From Paenibacillus pinisoli (GTDB lineage Bacteria; Bacillota; Bacilli; Paenibacillales; Paenibacillaceae), in NCBI RefSeq assembly GCF_003605435.1, contig NZ_QXQB01000003.1:372001-436000 (forward strand): DNA of 64,000 nucleotides, given 5' to 3'. Within the stretch, counting starts at the first letter, position 1, and every line of letters starts with the position of its first letter. The translations under genes were made by a program, and so were the position numbers. Below, piece after piece: positions 27,003-36,310 of this stretch. Below the pieces are notes generated by a model. That model saw only the letters and a program-made list of their open reading frames with translations, was not told where the DNA came from and did no database searches.

Positions 27003-28364
27003 TTATTGAATTTTGGATGCGAGGTCCGCGATGGCAGCGGCGAGGTCGCCGTCGCCTGCCAGCGGGTTCTTCATCACTTGCTCGCCGTATGTCCAGACGA
27101 GGTCGGTTTTTTTCACGGTGAACGGCGATACGATGCCGTATTGCTGCGCATCCAGAAAGATTTGGAACTCCGAGCCGGCTGTCTCCAGGTATGCGCTTGC
27201 CGCCTGCTTGTTGGCCGGAATGGAGAAGCCTTGCTTCGCAAGCGCCGTCTGCCCATCCGAGCCAGCCAGCCACGAAAGCAGCTTGTAAGCCGCCGCTTCA
27301 TGCTTCGTCGAAGCGCTCATCGCGACGCCAGCCGGCTGCACTACTGTCTGCGTCGTCTTGAACTTCGGCAAATGCGTGATACCGTACGTAATGCCCGCTT
27401 CCTTGTAATGCGTCGTATTCCAGCTGCCGCCCGCGTTCATGGCTACCTTGCCCGTCGTGATGCCAAGGTTCGCTTGGCCGCCGAGGCCTTCCATTTGAGC
27501 CGGTGTCGTGTTGATGTTGCTGTTTTTGGTCATGTCGATAAAGTAGTTCAGCACTTCCTGAGCTTCCGGCGTATCCAGCGCCAGGGTGCCGTCGTCATTG
27601 ATCAGCTTGCCGCCGTTCGACCAGAGCATCGGCTCCAGGAACCAGTCCATTGTCGAGCCCGGCACGAGGGAAAGCCCCCATTGCTTGATCGAGCCTTTGT
27701 CGAAGCCGTCTTCGCCCGGATTTTTGTTGTTGGCATCAAGCGTCATCTTGGTCGCGATATCCGCTACCTCTTGCCAAGTCGGCTCCATTCCCGGGTAAAC
27801 CGCGCCCTTCGGATTCGTCTCCGGATTGTCGAACAGTCCTTTATTGTAATAGAACACGATTACGTTGGCATCGATTGGCATGGACACCTGCTTGCCTTGA
27901 TATTGATGAAGCCCAAGCAGGCTCGGATCAACATCCGCAAGCGGGAAGCTGTTGCTTCCAAGCAGGCCGTCCAGCTCCTTGAAGATGCCAAGCTCGGCGT
28001 ATTTCTCGATAAACGCGTAGCTCGTCTTCAAGACATCGGGAAGCGTGCCGCCCGCGGCATTGGCCGTCAGGCCGTCCCAATAGCTGCCCCAATCCTTGCC
28101 CTCCAGCTTGACCGTAATGTTCGGATTGGCCGCCATGAACTGGTCAAGCAGCTCCTGCACGCGCTGCAGCTCCTCCGCCGTTCCCCACTGGGAATACGTA
28201 ATCGATACTTTATCCTCAGGCGCCTTTGTGCCCTCGCCTGCCGTCTCTGATGGTTGGTTTGTATTTCCGCCGTTGTTTTTATCTCCGCTGCCGCAACCCA
28301 TCATAACCATGGAAAAGACGAACATCAATGATACGATCCATACCCATTTCCTCGAAACTTTCAT
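27003..28364 (-). CDS. Sugar-binding lipoprotein of an ABC transporter
   Basis: 453 residues from the ATG at 28364, nine bases after GGGGAG. Lipoprotein signal with lipobox MMGCGSG and an Asn/Gly-rich tether. The mature protein is a family-1 solute-binding protein (VSITYSQWGTAEELQRVQEL, LEGKDWGSYWDGLTA, VIVFYYNKGLFDNPETN). It is the last gene of a run oxidoreductase, permease, permease, binding protein, an order in which the binding protein comes last instead of first. The ligand is unknown; the neighbouring DUF4832 proteins suggest a polysaccharide fragment. Confidence 0.92.
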   Translation of the reverse strand: MKVSRKWVWIVSLMFVFSMVMMGCGSGDKNNGGNTNQPSETAGEGTKAPEDKVSITYSQWGTAEELQRVQELLDQFMAANPNITVKLEGKDWGSYWDGLTANAAGGTLPDVLKTSYAFIEKYAELGIFKELDGLLGSNSFPLADVDPSLLGLHQYQGKQVSMPIDANVIVFYYNKGLFDNPETNPKGAVYPGMEPTWQEVADIATKMTLDANNKNPGEDGFDKGSIKQWGLSLVPGSTMDWFLEPMLWSNGGKLINDDGTLALDTPEAQEVLNYFIDMTKNSNINTTPAQMEGLGGQANLGITTGKVAMNAGGSWNTTHYKEAGITYGITHLPKFKTTQTVVQPAGVAMSASTKHEAAAYKLLSWLAGSDGQTALAKQGFSIPANKQAASAYLETAGSEFQIFLDAQQYGIVSPFTVKKTDLVWTYGEQVMKNPLAGDGDLAAAIADLASKIQ

Positions 28365-28427
28365 GGACAAAACTCCCCTTTTCGATCCAATAGAATGATG
28401 ATGCCGTCATGCCTGAACATAATTGCC

Positions 28428-29273
28428 TTAGCCCTTCGAACCGGTCAGCACCACCCCCTCGACGATATACCTTTGCGCGAAGAAATAAATGACGCCGATC
28501 GGGAGGATGCTGATAAACGCGCCCGCGGCAAGCGCGGGGAAGTCCTGGCTCGTTTGCCCGATCAGGAACTGCAAGCCGACGCTTAGCGTATAGTTCTCGC
28601 TCGATTTGAGATACAGGAACGGACCCAGAAAATCAAGCCACGAGTACACAAAAGCAAAGATCGACGCCGTAATGATAATCGGCTTGGACAGCGGCATCAC
28701 AATCCGCGAATATACGGTAAAGCGCCCGCCTCCGTCCAGATAAGTCGCCTCGTCCAGCTCACGCGGAATGGTCATGAAGAACTGGCGGAACAAGAAGATA
28801 TAGTAAGCGCCTCCTAGCCAGGCCGGCACAATCAGCGGCAGCCAGGTGTCAATCCAGCCCAGCTTCGTGTACAGCACGAAGGACGGCACGATCATGACGG
28901 AAGCCGGAATCATAAGCGTAATAAGCACGATGAAGAACAGACCGTTTTTCGCGCGGTTATCGAACCTCGCAAAGCCGTAAGCGGCCAGCGAGCTGGAGAC
29001 GACCGTCCCGAGAGCGACCAGCACCGAGATCAGCACCGAGTTGCCGATCCACTGCCACATAAGCGGCTGCAGCGTGAACAGCCTTTCGAACGCCTCGAAC
29101 GTCACGGTCTCCGGGAATAACGATGGCGGATATTTGTATGTTTCCGCTTTCGTTTTGAGCATCGTGGAGAGCATCCAGAGCAGCGGCCCGGTGAACAAGG
29201 CGAGGACGCCGATCAGCAAGATGTAGCTAAGCGCTTTGGAGGCCGCCTTGCTTCTTTTGTACGATACGTTCAT
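28428..29273 (-). CDS. Carbohydrate ABC transporter permease (MalG type)
   Basis: 281 residues. Six hydrophobic helices and the EAA loop (ELDEATYLDGGGRFTVYSRI). It begins 3 bases after the preceding permease stop, so the two are translated together. It forms the membrane channel with the MalF-like partner for the ligand bound by the lipoprotein encoded 63 bases downstream. No ATPase is encoded here. Confidence 0.92.
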   Translation of the reverse strand: MNVSYKRSKAASKALSYILLIGVLALFTGPLLWMLSTMLKTKAETYKYPPSLFPETVTFEAFERLFTLQPLMWQWIGNSVLISVLVALGTVVSSSLAAYGFARFDNRAKNGLFFIVLITLMIPASVMIVPSFVLYTKLGWIDTWLPLIVPAWLGGAYYIFLFRQFFMTIPRELDEATYLDGGGRFTVYSRIVMPLSKPIIITASIFAFVYSWLDFLGPFLYLKSSENYTLSVGLQFLIGQTSQDFPALAAGAFISILPIGVIYFFAQRYIVEGVVLTGSKG

Positions 29274-29276
29274 CCA

Positions 29277-30173
29277 TTAGCCCCTCCCTTCGCCTTCATA
29301 ATAAACAAACCGGTTGGACGCCTTCAGGATGAACATAGTCACTGCCAATATCATCGCGAACAAAATGATCGATTGGGCCATCGCCATGCTGAACTTCAAA
29401 TCCGTAAACGCCGCTTTATAGATATGGAACACATACGTGTAGGAAGCGTAATTCGGGCCGCCGTTCGACAGCAGCATCGCTTCCGTGAACATCTGGAAGT
29501 TGTACATCGTCTGGATGACGAGAACGAACAGAATCGAGGGGCTGATCATCGGCAGCGTAATGGAGAAAAATCTTCTGATTCTGCTTGCGCCGTCGATCAG
29601 TGCCGCCTCGTACAGATGGGACGGCACGCCCTTCAGCGCCGCCAGGAAGATCAGCACGCCGCTGCCGGATATCCAGATCTGAAGCAAGATGATGACCGGC
29701 TTGATCATGCCCGCTCCGCCAAGCCAGTTCACCTTCCCCATGCCGAACAAGCCGAGGAAGCCGTTCAGGACCCCAAATTCGGAGTTGAACACCAGCCGCC
29801 AAATAATAACCGTCGCAACGATCGGCACCAGCGTAGGCAAGTAGTAGAACGTGCGGAAGAGCGCGATGCCCTTCACGTCCAGATTAAGCAGCAGGGCGAT
29901 CAGCAGCATGCCAGTGGTGACAATCGGCACCCCGAGCAAAACAAAATAGATCGTATTCGCTACGCTCTTGCCGAAGATCGGATCGCCCATCAGCGTCGAG
30001 AAGTTGCTCATCCCGATAAAGTTGAAATCCGTGGAGCCCGGCAGCCGGGCATCCGTAAAGGCATAGAATACAGCGGTTCCAAAAGGAAGAAGGAAAAAGA
30101 TCGTGAAGCCGATAAGCCACGGGGCGATAAAAAGCAGAAACTTCCACCCGTCCAGCCGTTTTGATGAGATCAA
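29277..30173 (-). CDS. Carbohydrate ABC transporter permease (MalF type)
   Basis: 298 residues from a TTG start at 30173 with GGGGGG upstream. Six hydrophobic segments; the EAA loop is LYEAALIDGASRIRRFF. It follows the oxidoreductase gene by 15 bases and is therefore in the same operon. Confidence 0.92.
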   Translation of the reverse strand: MISSKRLDGWKFLLFIAPWLIGFTIFFLLPFGTAVFYAFTDARLPGSTDFNFIGMSNFSTLMGDPIFGKSVANTIYFVLLGVPIVTTGMLLIALLLNLDVKGIALFRTFYYLPTLVPIVATVIIWRLVFNSEFGVLNGFLGLFGMGKVNWLGGAGMIKPVIILLQIWISGSGVLIFLAALKGVPSHLYEAALIDGASRIRRFFSITLPMISPSILFVLVIQTMYNFQMFTEAMLLSNGGPNYASYTYVFHIYKAAFTDLKFSMAMAQSIILFAMILAVTMFILKASNRFVYYEGEGRG

Positions 30174-30188
30174 AGGATCGCCCCCCAG

Positions 30189-31286
30189 CTATTTGATTTC
30201 GTCGATGTAGACATACCGTTCCTCGCGGATCGACTTCTCCGCTGCCAGCGCAACCAGAAGGGCATCGCGTCCGATCTGGCCGTTCGCGAACGGCTTCTTG
30301 CCTTCGAGGATGCACGCCACAAAATCCTTGCGCTGCGTCTGCCCGCCGGTATGGCCGCCCATGATGGAATCGGAGCGGACATCGACATCGATATATTCTT
30401 TCGTGTAGTCGTCGCCGCCGTATATGCCGATGCGCGAATCTCTTTTTGCTGTCATCTGCACGCCGTTATTGCCGATCAGACCGAACTCCAGGCCGTCCTC
30501 CATCAGATTGCGCGGCTTCAAGTACATGCATAACCCCAGACTTGCTTTGCTTCCGTTCTCGTATTCCACGATGACCCAAGCATGGTCGACGATCGAGCTG
30601 TCCGAAATGACCTTGGCAGGATAGTGGGTATAGGAGTTGTTGATCAGGATGTCCTCGCCGTTCTTGATGACATGCTGTCCGCCTGAGGCGAATACGCGCT
30701 TCGGCCGCGAGCCGATCATCCAGTTGAAAATATCGAAATGATGGCAATCCTTCTCCACCAGCGCGCCGCCCGACTTCGACGAATCATAGAACCAGTCCGC
30801 CGGAGGGAACGGATCGCGGAATTCCTTGCACCACATCATCGATACCTGGCCGAGCCTTCCCGAGGCCAGTTCCTTGGCCATGCGGCGGTACAAGTTAGAG
30901 TAACGGTACACAAGCCCGATCTGCAGCAGCTTGCCGCTCTTCTCCGCTTCCTCCAGAATGGCATCGCAATCCTCGATGCTTGGCGCAACCGGCTTCTCCA
31001 AAAATACATGCTTGCCGGCGCGCAGGAAGGCAACAGCGACTTCGCGGTGCAAATAATTCGGCACGCTGATGACGACCGCATCAATGTCTTCCTTATCCAG
31101 CAGTTCCTTGTAATCTTGGACGATGACCGGATTCCCGCTGCGGATCTCCTTCAATGTCCGCTCGATATTGCCCTCATGGAAGTCGCATATGTAACGCACA
31201 TCGCATTCCGGCAGCATATCGAAACCGATCGCATGATGGGAGCCCATATCCCCAACACCAATAAAAGCCATTCCGATTTTCGTCAT
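30189..31286 (-). CDS. Gfo/Idh/MocA family oxidoreductase
   Basis: 365 residues from the ATG at 31286, behind GGGAGAGAG. The Rossmann motif is MAFIGVGDMGSHHAIGFDM, and the Glu-Lys-Pro motif is GKHVFLEKPVAPSIEDCD. The substrate-domain segment GGALVEKDCHHFDIFNWM holds the Lys and His pair typical of catalysis in this family. It is the first gene of the second sugar ABC operon, directly after two TTTGCGCCAAA motifs. The enzyme probably modifies the imported sugar with NAD(P). Confidence 0.9.
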   Translation of the reverse strand: MTKIGMAFIGVGDMGSHHAIGFDMLPECDVRYICDFHEGNIERTLKEIRSGNPVIVQDYKELLDKEDIDAVVISVPNYLHREVAVAFLRAGKHVFLEKPVAPSIEDCDAILEEAEKSGKLLQIGLVYRYSNLYRRMAKELASGRLGQVSMMWCKEFRDPFPPADWFYDSSKSGGALVEKDCHHFDIFNWMIGSRPKRVFASGGQHVIKNGEDILINNSYTHYPAKVISDSSIVDHAWVIVEYENGSKASLGLCMYLKPRNLMEDGLEFGLIGNNGVQMTAKRDSRIGIYGGDDYTKEYIDVDVRSDSIMGGHTGGQTQRKDFVACILEGKKPFANGQIGRDALLVALAAEKSIREERYVYIDEIK

Positions 31287-31320
31287 TGCACTCTCTCCCT
31301 TGCTGTGTCTGCTAGTATCA

Positions 31321-31365
31321 TTTGCGCCAAATTTTACGCAATTTATTCGCATTATTTGCGCCAAA
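31321..31365 (-). promoter_or_regulatory. Two TTTGCGCCAAA operators before the sugar ABC operon
   Basis: Identical 11-base cores at 31321-31331 and 31355-31365, 34 bases apart, both extended on the right by AAATTTTAC- or AAATATTAC-type AT-rich sequence. They lie 35-79 bases upstream of the oxidoreductase start. A weak TTGCGT-16-GATACT promoter would overlap the proximal site. Confidence 0.65.
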
Positions 31366-31508
31366 TATTACTTAAATAGTAATCCAAACGGGCTTCCTTG
31401 TCAACGACTTTTTGCTTGCGATTTGGGTTCATTTTTTGCTGTTATGTTAGGCAAACAGGAGATGCTCAGGTCTACAGCCGGTACGGTCCAAAACCGCTAA
31501 TGCGCATG

Positions 31509-31536
31509 AAAAAGGCAGGCCCAGCGGCCTGCCTTT
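31509..31536 (-). terminator. Intrinsic terminator of the SLH protein gene
   Basis: The minus strand stem AAAGGCAGGCC..GGCCTGCCTTTTT starts 9 bases after the stop codon. Confidence 0.85.
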
Positions 31537-31544
31537 CCCGCGTA

Positions 31545-34500
31545 TCAAGGCAGAAAATACTGCAGCAATTGCGCAGCTTCCGCTCTTGTCGCCCCCTTCA
31601 CGGGTCTGAAGCTTTCATCCGGATAACCGCGCATATACCCGGCATCCGCCAGCAACCGGACGGCATCAAGCGCCCAATCGCTAATCAAGTTTGCATCTGC
31701 GAATGAATCTGAAGGATTTTTTTGCGCCAAATTTATATCCAAATAATTAAGCGAACGAACGACTATCACGGCGATCTCTTCGCGCGTAATGTAAGCATTC
31801 GGCTCGAAGCGGCCGTCGGCTTTGCCGGATAGAATTCCGGCTGCCTGCAAGGCTGATACATGGCCGCGATACCAAGCGCCCTCGTCAACATCGCCAAATG
31901 ACGTTCTTGCCGTTTCTGCAAGGCCGAGAGCGCTGGCAATCCACGCAGCGAACTCCGCCCGCGTGACCGGCTGAGCAGGCGCAAACGTCTCTGCTGTCGC
32001 GCCTTTGACGATGCCTTTCGCCGCAAGCCGCTTCACGGCGTCAAGCGCCCAATGGCTTTGCGGCATATCCGCAAACCGCTTGTCATAGAGCAGCGCAGCG
32101 TACGTGCCGGACGCATTCGCTTCGAACGTCCATCTGCCATCCTTGAAAGTCCCGCCCTCATAGCTGATCGTCCCGTCAGCAAATCGGTATACACCGGACA
32201 ACGCGCCAGCGTCCGCAGAAGGCACGGATTGTGCCAGCTCCAACCGCACAGGCGCGGCAAACTCGCCTAATTCGACCCGCTCTCCGCTACCCTTCTGCAG
32301 AGACAAGCCGAATACAAGTGTCCGGCTAAGCTCATGGAGACTGGCATGCTCCTTCTCTCCGGCAGCCGCCCAGTCCGCGCCGTTCTCCTGGCGGAACTGG
32401 AACAGCAGCTTGGCCTCGGAATCACCGTCAGCCAGCTCCCGAAGCTGGGCGATCAGCTCTGCCGGCAGCTCTGCCGCAAAGCCGTCTCCATGCAGCTCAA
32501 GCGCATATTGCTCCTTCCCGCTCCATACGGTCAGCGGCACGATGACCTTCGATTTGCCTTCGGAGATAACAATGGCCAATTTGTTCTCGCCGGACAGGGC
32601 AGGCGAATCGACATGCTGCTCGTCAGGCGGAGGCGCCACACTCCCGCCGCCTCCCCCGCCGGAGCCTGACCCGCTGCCCGCAACCTGGATCTGGCCGATC
32701 CGATAGCTGCCATCCGCTTCTCTGCCTTCGTTCGCCAGACGAATGCCCGGCTCTCCCGTCTCGGGATCGAGAATCGCGACATTCAAAGCATAGCTGCCTG
32801 CAGCCAAGCCACCAGGCAGCTTGAGGCTGGCGGAAGCTTCTGTTCTTCCCGGCAGCCATTGTCTAATATCTGAGTTCTCTGCTGTTGCTTTAGCTGCAAC
32901 CTGACCGTTATTATCGACCAGTCGAAGCTCGAGCGGCCAATCGAAGTAGAAAGGCGCCACCCCTTTGTTGTTCCACAGCATCGACAGGTTAAGCTCTCCG
33001 CCCGGGACTGCGGAGCCGGTCAGCTTTGCCGCTTCCAGCACAAAGCGGTAGCCCATCAGCTTGTGCATCGCATCGATGTTGCGCTGCAGCTCCGAGCCAA
33101 GCGGAATATCGCTTGGCGCAGCTGGTCCCAGCCACGACGTGTGGCTTTCGCGCGTTTGACGCAGCGTCTCCATAATGGCATCGTCCCTCAGCCACTTGGC
33201 CGGATTGCCTTCGGCGAACTCTCCACCGGAGAACGAATGCTTCCAGAAATCAGGCATTGCGGAAGCTGCCTGCTTCTCGGCAGGATCGTCGCCCGCATCG
33301 ACAAATTCGCCGATGCCTGCCCAGCCGTTCTTCGACCAGCCCAGCCATTCATTGGTCGAAGACTTGATGCCGAACACGTCGTTGAACAGACCCAGGTTAT
33401 GCTCGTTTGCAATCGGGAACGGTTTTCTCATGCCGATCTTTTTGTCTGTAAAATAGGCCAGATAATGTCCGACATATTGATCCGATACGCTCAAATTCGG
33501 GAACACGCCGGAGCCTGCCGGCCATGTATGCCATTCGCCCCAATGCCCAAGGCTCCCGAGCTGGATATATGCAATGCGCGGATCGTTGTTGTAGCGCTCC
33601 GCTACCGCTGCAATCAAACGCTCATGCTCTTCGAGCAGCAGCTCGCTGTTGTAGTTCGGACTGAAGCCGGCGCCAATCTCCACGGTGTTATACCATACCC
33701 CCGCATCGCCTTCATCCGCCAGACTATCATACAGCCAGTCCGGGATGTCCAAATGCGCAGGGTCTGAGGTCGGAAGATCAAGCACGATCCGCAGATTGAC
33801 CCGTTTGCCCGACTGCGCCCAGAAGTCGAACTGGTATTTCTCCTCGACGCCCGCCCAGTCGAACTGCCCGCGCACCGGCTCCAGCTCCCTCCAGGAGACG
33901 CCTGCATAGACAAGACTATGCGGCTGCGCGTAGCTTTCGCCGTCCGGCTTACTTTTGTCCTTCGCCCACGGCACCCAGCCAGCGTACGGATTGTTCAGCA
34001 CCTCGAACGATTCCTTGGGAAAGAACATACCTTGCCCGCCCGGATGAGCGATTGTGCTGTCGACCGCCAGCGCCGAATCGCCGGCAAGCGGGAGCGGCAG
34101 CGCATTTCGGCCCACGTAGCCAATCTTGATGCCGCTGTTCGCCGTCGCGCCGATATCGGACAAATACAAGTACATCTCGGCCGTTTCGCTTGTCACGTTC
34201 GTATAGACAGGGCCGCGCGCCTCCCATTCGCCTTCGTCGTAAGCGTATAATATGCCTCCACTCACTTTGTAGTCCATGCCGGCGTCCGGCCAGCGCTCGC
34301 TTGAGTAGCCGGTTGCGGCATTGCCGTCGCTGTCCAGGAAATAGTCATTGTCAAGATTCAGCTGATTGCCTGACACAAGTGTATACAGCTTACGGTCGTC
34401 GCGCACCGCCCGCAGCTTGGTGACGAAGCCGGAAGGAGACGCGCCAATTGCAATATCCGCCCAATCATCCTCCTGTCCGTCTACCACAATTTCCGCCGTA

Positions 34501-36065
34501 GTTGCTTTCAGCGCGATGGCGGCCGGATCGCCTGCGGTATCAGGCGCCGCCTGTGTATTAGACAGGAACGCCACATTAATGCCATCCGCATCCGATAGGC
34601 CAAGTACACTTAACGGGATGCTCCATTCGATAATCTTGTCCGCGCCTGTGCCTGCGCGGGCGTAATCGAATGCTGTACCGGTATCGTTCCATGCCCAGCC
34701 GCCATCCGCGGTGCTTTCATAGAGAAGGCCGAATTGGACCAGATACTCCGCGCCAAGCGTATTCGCCCATGCCCATGAGACGCTGCCTGTCGCCGGATTG
34801 CGGTCGGCATCGATCAGAATATGCTCCCATATGCCATCGGCAAATTCATTCGTATCGATCGCCCCTCTGATCAGCATATGAAGCGAGCCGCCCGATACAT
34901 GGGCATAGATCTTGGTGGAATCGCCCTCAGATGCCGCCAGCTGCTCCACACCTGCCCACTCCGAAGGATCGCCGTCCGCTTCGACAGCTATGGACAGCGG
35001 AACTTGCACATAAGCGGGATCGCCTGCAGCATCAGGCGCCGCCAGCGTGTTGGACAGAAAAGCGACATGAATCGAAGTCGGCTCCTCCAGTCCCAGCGCC
35101 TCCAGCGGGACCGCCCACTCGATCACTTTGCCCGCGCCGGTGCCGGAACGGGCATAATCGAACGCTGTGCCCGTGTCGTCCCAGCTCCAGCCGCCGTCAG
35201 CCGAGCTCTTGAACAGCGAACCCGATTGCACAAGGAAATCCGCGCCAAGCGTATTCGCCCATGCCCATGAGACGCTGCCGGTCGCAGGATTGCGATCGGT
35301 ATCGATCAGAATATGCTCCCACAGCCCGTCCGCAAATTCATTCGTGTCAACCTGCCCTTCGATCAGCATATACAGCGTCCGATCGTAGATGTTGGCCTTA
35401 ATGGTCGTGGATCCGTCGGCCGTCACCGCAAGCGGGGACGCTCCTGCCCAATCAGCAGGATCTCCGTCGACGGCAATCGCTCTGCCCTCGCTTGCTGGCA
35501 CCCCTCCTGCTGCAGCCTCTACGGTCAGCATGGCTCCTCCCATCTCCGGCAGCATGCTCGCCCCGTCCTCGACATAACCGACCCTCAGCTTGCCGGATGC
35601 GGCGAGTCCAAGCTCGGACAGGCTAATGCCGAATTCGGCGAAGCCTTCCTCATAAGCCAAGGCTGCCGGCGAGACGGGCGTCCAATCCACGCTATCGTAA
35701 CGGTACAGCCCTCCGTCCGACACCTTGTAGTCAATGCCTCCGCCATTGCTCCACAGCCCGGAGCTCCAGCCAGTGTACGCATCATTGTCGCTGTCGATGT
35801 ACAGCACGCCTCCTTCGGACACTGAATTCCCTTTTACCGCTACATGCAGCGAATCACCCGTTTGAAGCGCTTTCAGACTTAACAGCCCATTAGCCGCTGC
35901 CGCCTCGTCATAAGCGATGCTCTCCCATTCCTGCGGCGTACCCGCAAACGGTGGCGTTATACGGCTCCCGCTCCCGCCCGCGCCCTGCGCGGACAATCCC
36001 GGGATGTGAAACAGCCCTGCCAACAGAAAAACAGTAAGAGCTATCGATAATTTCTTGGACCTCAT
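31545..36065 (-). CDS. Large S-layer-anchored DUF4832-domain protein with carbohydrate-binding repeats
   Basis: 1506 residues from the ATG at 36065 (AAAGGGGG upstream). In order it has a signal peptide (1-27), about four DOMON/CBM9-like beta domains (~30-630; two near-identical copies share EHILIDTDRNPATGSVSWAW-type sequence), and a DUF4832-type barrel (~640-1010) with NNPYAGWVPW, VYAGVSWRELEPVRG and GSLGHWGEWHTWP. Then come a beta domain, a Ser/Gly linker near 1100, another beta domain and three SLH repeats (~1331-1506). It should sit on the cell surface and bind and probably cleave a polysaccharide. The conserved Glu in HWGEWH is a candidate catalytic acid. No function is established for the family here. 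Confidence 0.9.
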   Translation of the reverse strand: MRSKKLSIALTVFLLAGLFHIPGLSAQGAGGSGSRITPPFAGTPQEWESIAYDEAAAANGLLSLKALQTGDSLHVAVKGNSVSEGGVLYIDSDNDAYTGWSSGLWSNGGGIDYKVSDGGLYRYDSVDWTPVSPAALAYEEGFAEFGISLSELGLAASGKLRVGYVEDGASMLPEMGGAMLTVEAAAGGVPASEGRAIAVDGDPADWAGASPLAVTADGSTTIKANIYDRTLYMLIEGQVDTNEFADGLWEHILIDTDRNPATGSVSWAWANTLGADFLVQSGSLFKSSADGGWSWDDTGTAFDYARSGTGAGKVIEWAVPLEALGLEEPTSIHVAFLSNTLAAPDAAGDPAYVQVPLSIAVEADGDPSEWAGVEQLAASEGDSTKIYAHVSGGSLHMLIRGAIDTNEFADGIWEHILIDADRNPATGSVSWAWANTLGAEYLVQFGLLYESTADGGWAWNDTGTAFDYARAGTGADKIIEWSIPLSVLGLSDADGINVAFLSNTQAAPDTAGDPAAIALKATTAEIVVDGQEDDWADIAIGASPSGFVTKLRAVRDDRKLYTLVSGNQLNLDNDYFLDSDGNAATGYSSERWPDAGMDYKVSGGILYAYDEGEWEARGPVYTNVTSETAEMYLYLSDIGATANSGIKIGYVGRNALPLPLAGDSALAVDSTIAHPGGQGMFFPKESFEVLNNPYAGWVPWAKDKSKPDGESYAQPHSLVYAGVSWRELEPVRGQFDWAGVEEKYQFDFWAQSGKRVNLRIVLDLPTSDPAHLDIPDWLYDSLADEGDAGVWYNTVEIGAGFSPNYNSELLLEEHERLIAAVAERYNNDPRIAYIQLGSLGHWGEWHTWPAGSGVFPNLSVSDQYVGHYLAYFTDKKIGMRKPFPIANEHNLGLFNDVFGIKSSTNEWLGWSKNGWAGIGEFVDAGDDPAEKQAASAMPDFWKHSFSGGEFAEGNPAKWLRDDAIMETLRQTRESHTSWLGPAAPSDIPLGSELQRNIDAMHKLMGYRFVLEAAKLTGSAVPGGELNLSMLWNNKGVAPFYFDWPLELRLVDNNGQVAAKATAENSDIRQWLPGRTEASASLKLPGGLAAGSYALNVAILDPETGEPGIRLANEGREADGSYRIGQIQVAGSGSGSGGGGGGSVAPPPDEQHVDSPALSGENKLAIVISEGKSKVIVPLTVWSGKEQYALELHGDGFAAELPAELIAQLRELADGDSEAKLLFQFRQENGADWAAAGEKEHASLHELSRTLVFGLSLQKGSGERVELGEFAAPVRLELAQSVPSADAGALSGVYRFADGTISYEGGTFKDGRWTFEANASGTYAALLYDKRFADMPQSHWALDAVKRLAAKGIVKGATAETFAPAQPVTRAEFAAWIASALGLAETARTSFGDVDEGAWYRGHVSALQAAGILSGKADGRFEPNAYITREEIAVIVVRSLNYLDINLAQKNPSDSFADANLISDWALDAVRLLADAGYMRGYPDESFRPVKGATRAEAAQLLQYFLP

Positions 36066-36094
36066 GGCAAATCCCCCTTTCAAATTTCGATAAA

Positions 36095-36149
36095 TTTGGC
36101 GCAAATATTACGCAAAAATAGCATAAGTTGCCTGATGTTTCTTTGTCAA
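36095..36149 (-). promoter_or_regulatory. Promoter and operator of the SLH protein gene
   Basis: TTGACA (36149-36144), an 18-base spacer and TATGCT (36125-36120) on the minus strand. TTTGGCGCAAA (36095-36105) lies about a turn downstream of the expected start, where a bound repressor would block the polymerase. Confidence 0.7.
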
Positions 36150-36221
36150 TCCAAAAAAATAAAACCGTTTTTTATAGGCGTGAATTTGCCCGCCGCTGAA
36201 AAAATTAAGATAAATAGGGGA

Positions 36222-36290
36222 TTTACAAACGCTCAGACCGCCACTTATAATCTCTACTGGAACCGCAAATTCAAGAAAATTTGCGCCAAA
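36222..36290 (+). promoter_or_regulatory. Promoter and operator of the plus-strand DUF4832 gene
   Basis: TTTACA (36222-36227), an 18-base spacer and TATAAT (36246-36251) face right. TTTGCGCCAAA (36280-36290) lies in the early transcribed region, 21 bases before the ATG. It mirrors the arrangement at the divergent SLH gene. Confidence 0.75.
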
Positions 36291-36310
36291 TACAATATCG
36301 GAGGTGCTTC

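Noticed and set aside
26901..28250. 449-codon open frame on the plus strand
   Set aside because: It is antisense to a well-defined sugar-binding lipoprotein.
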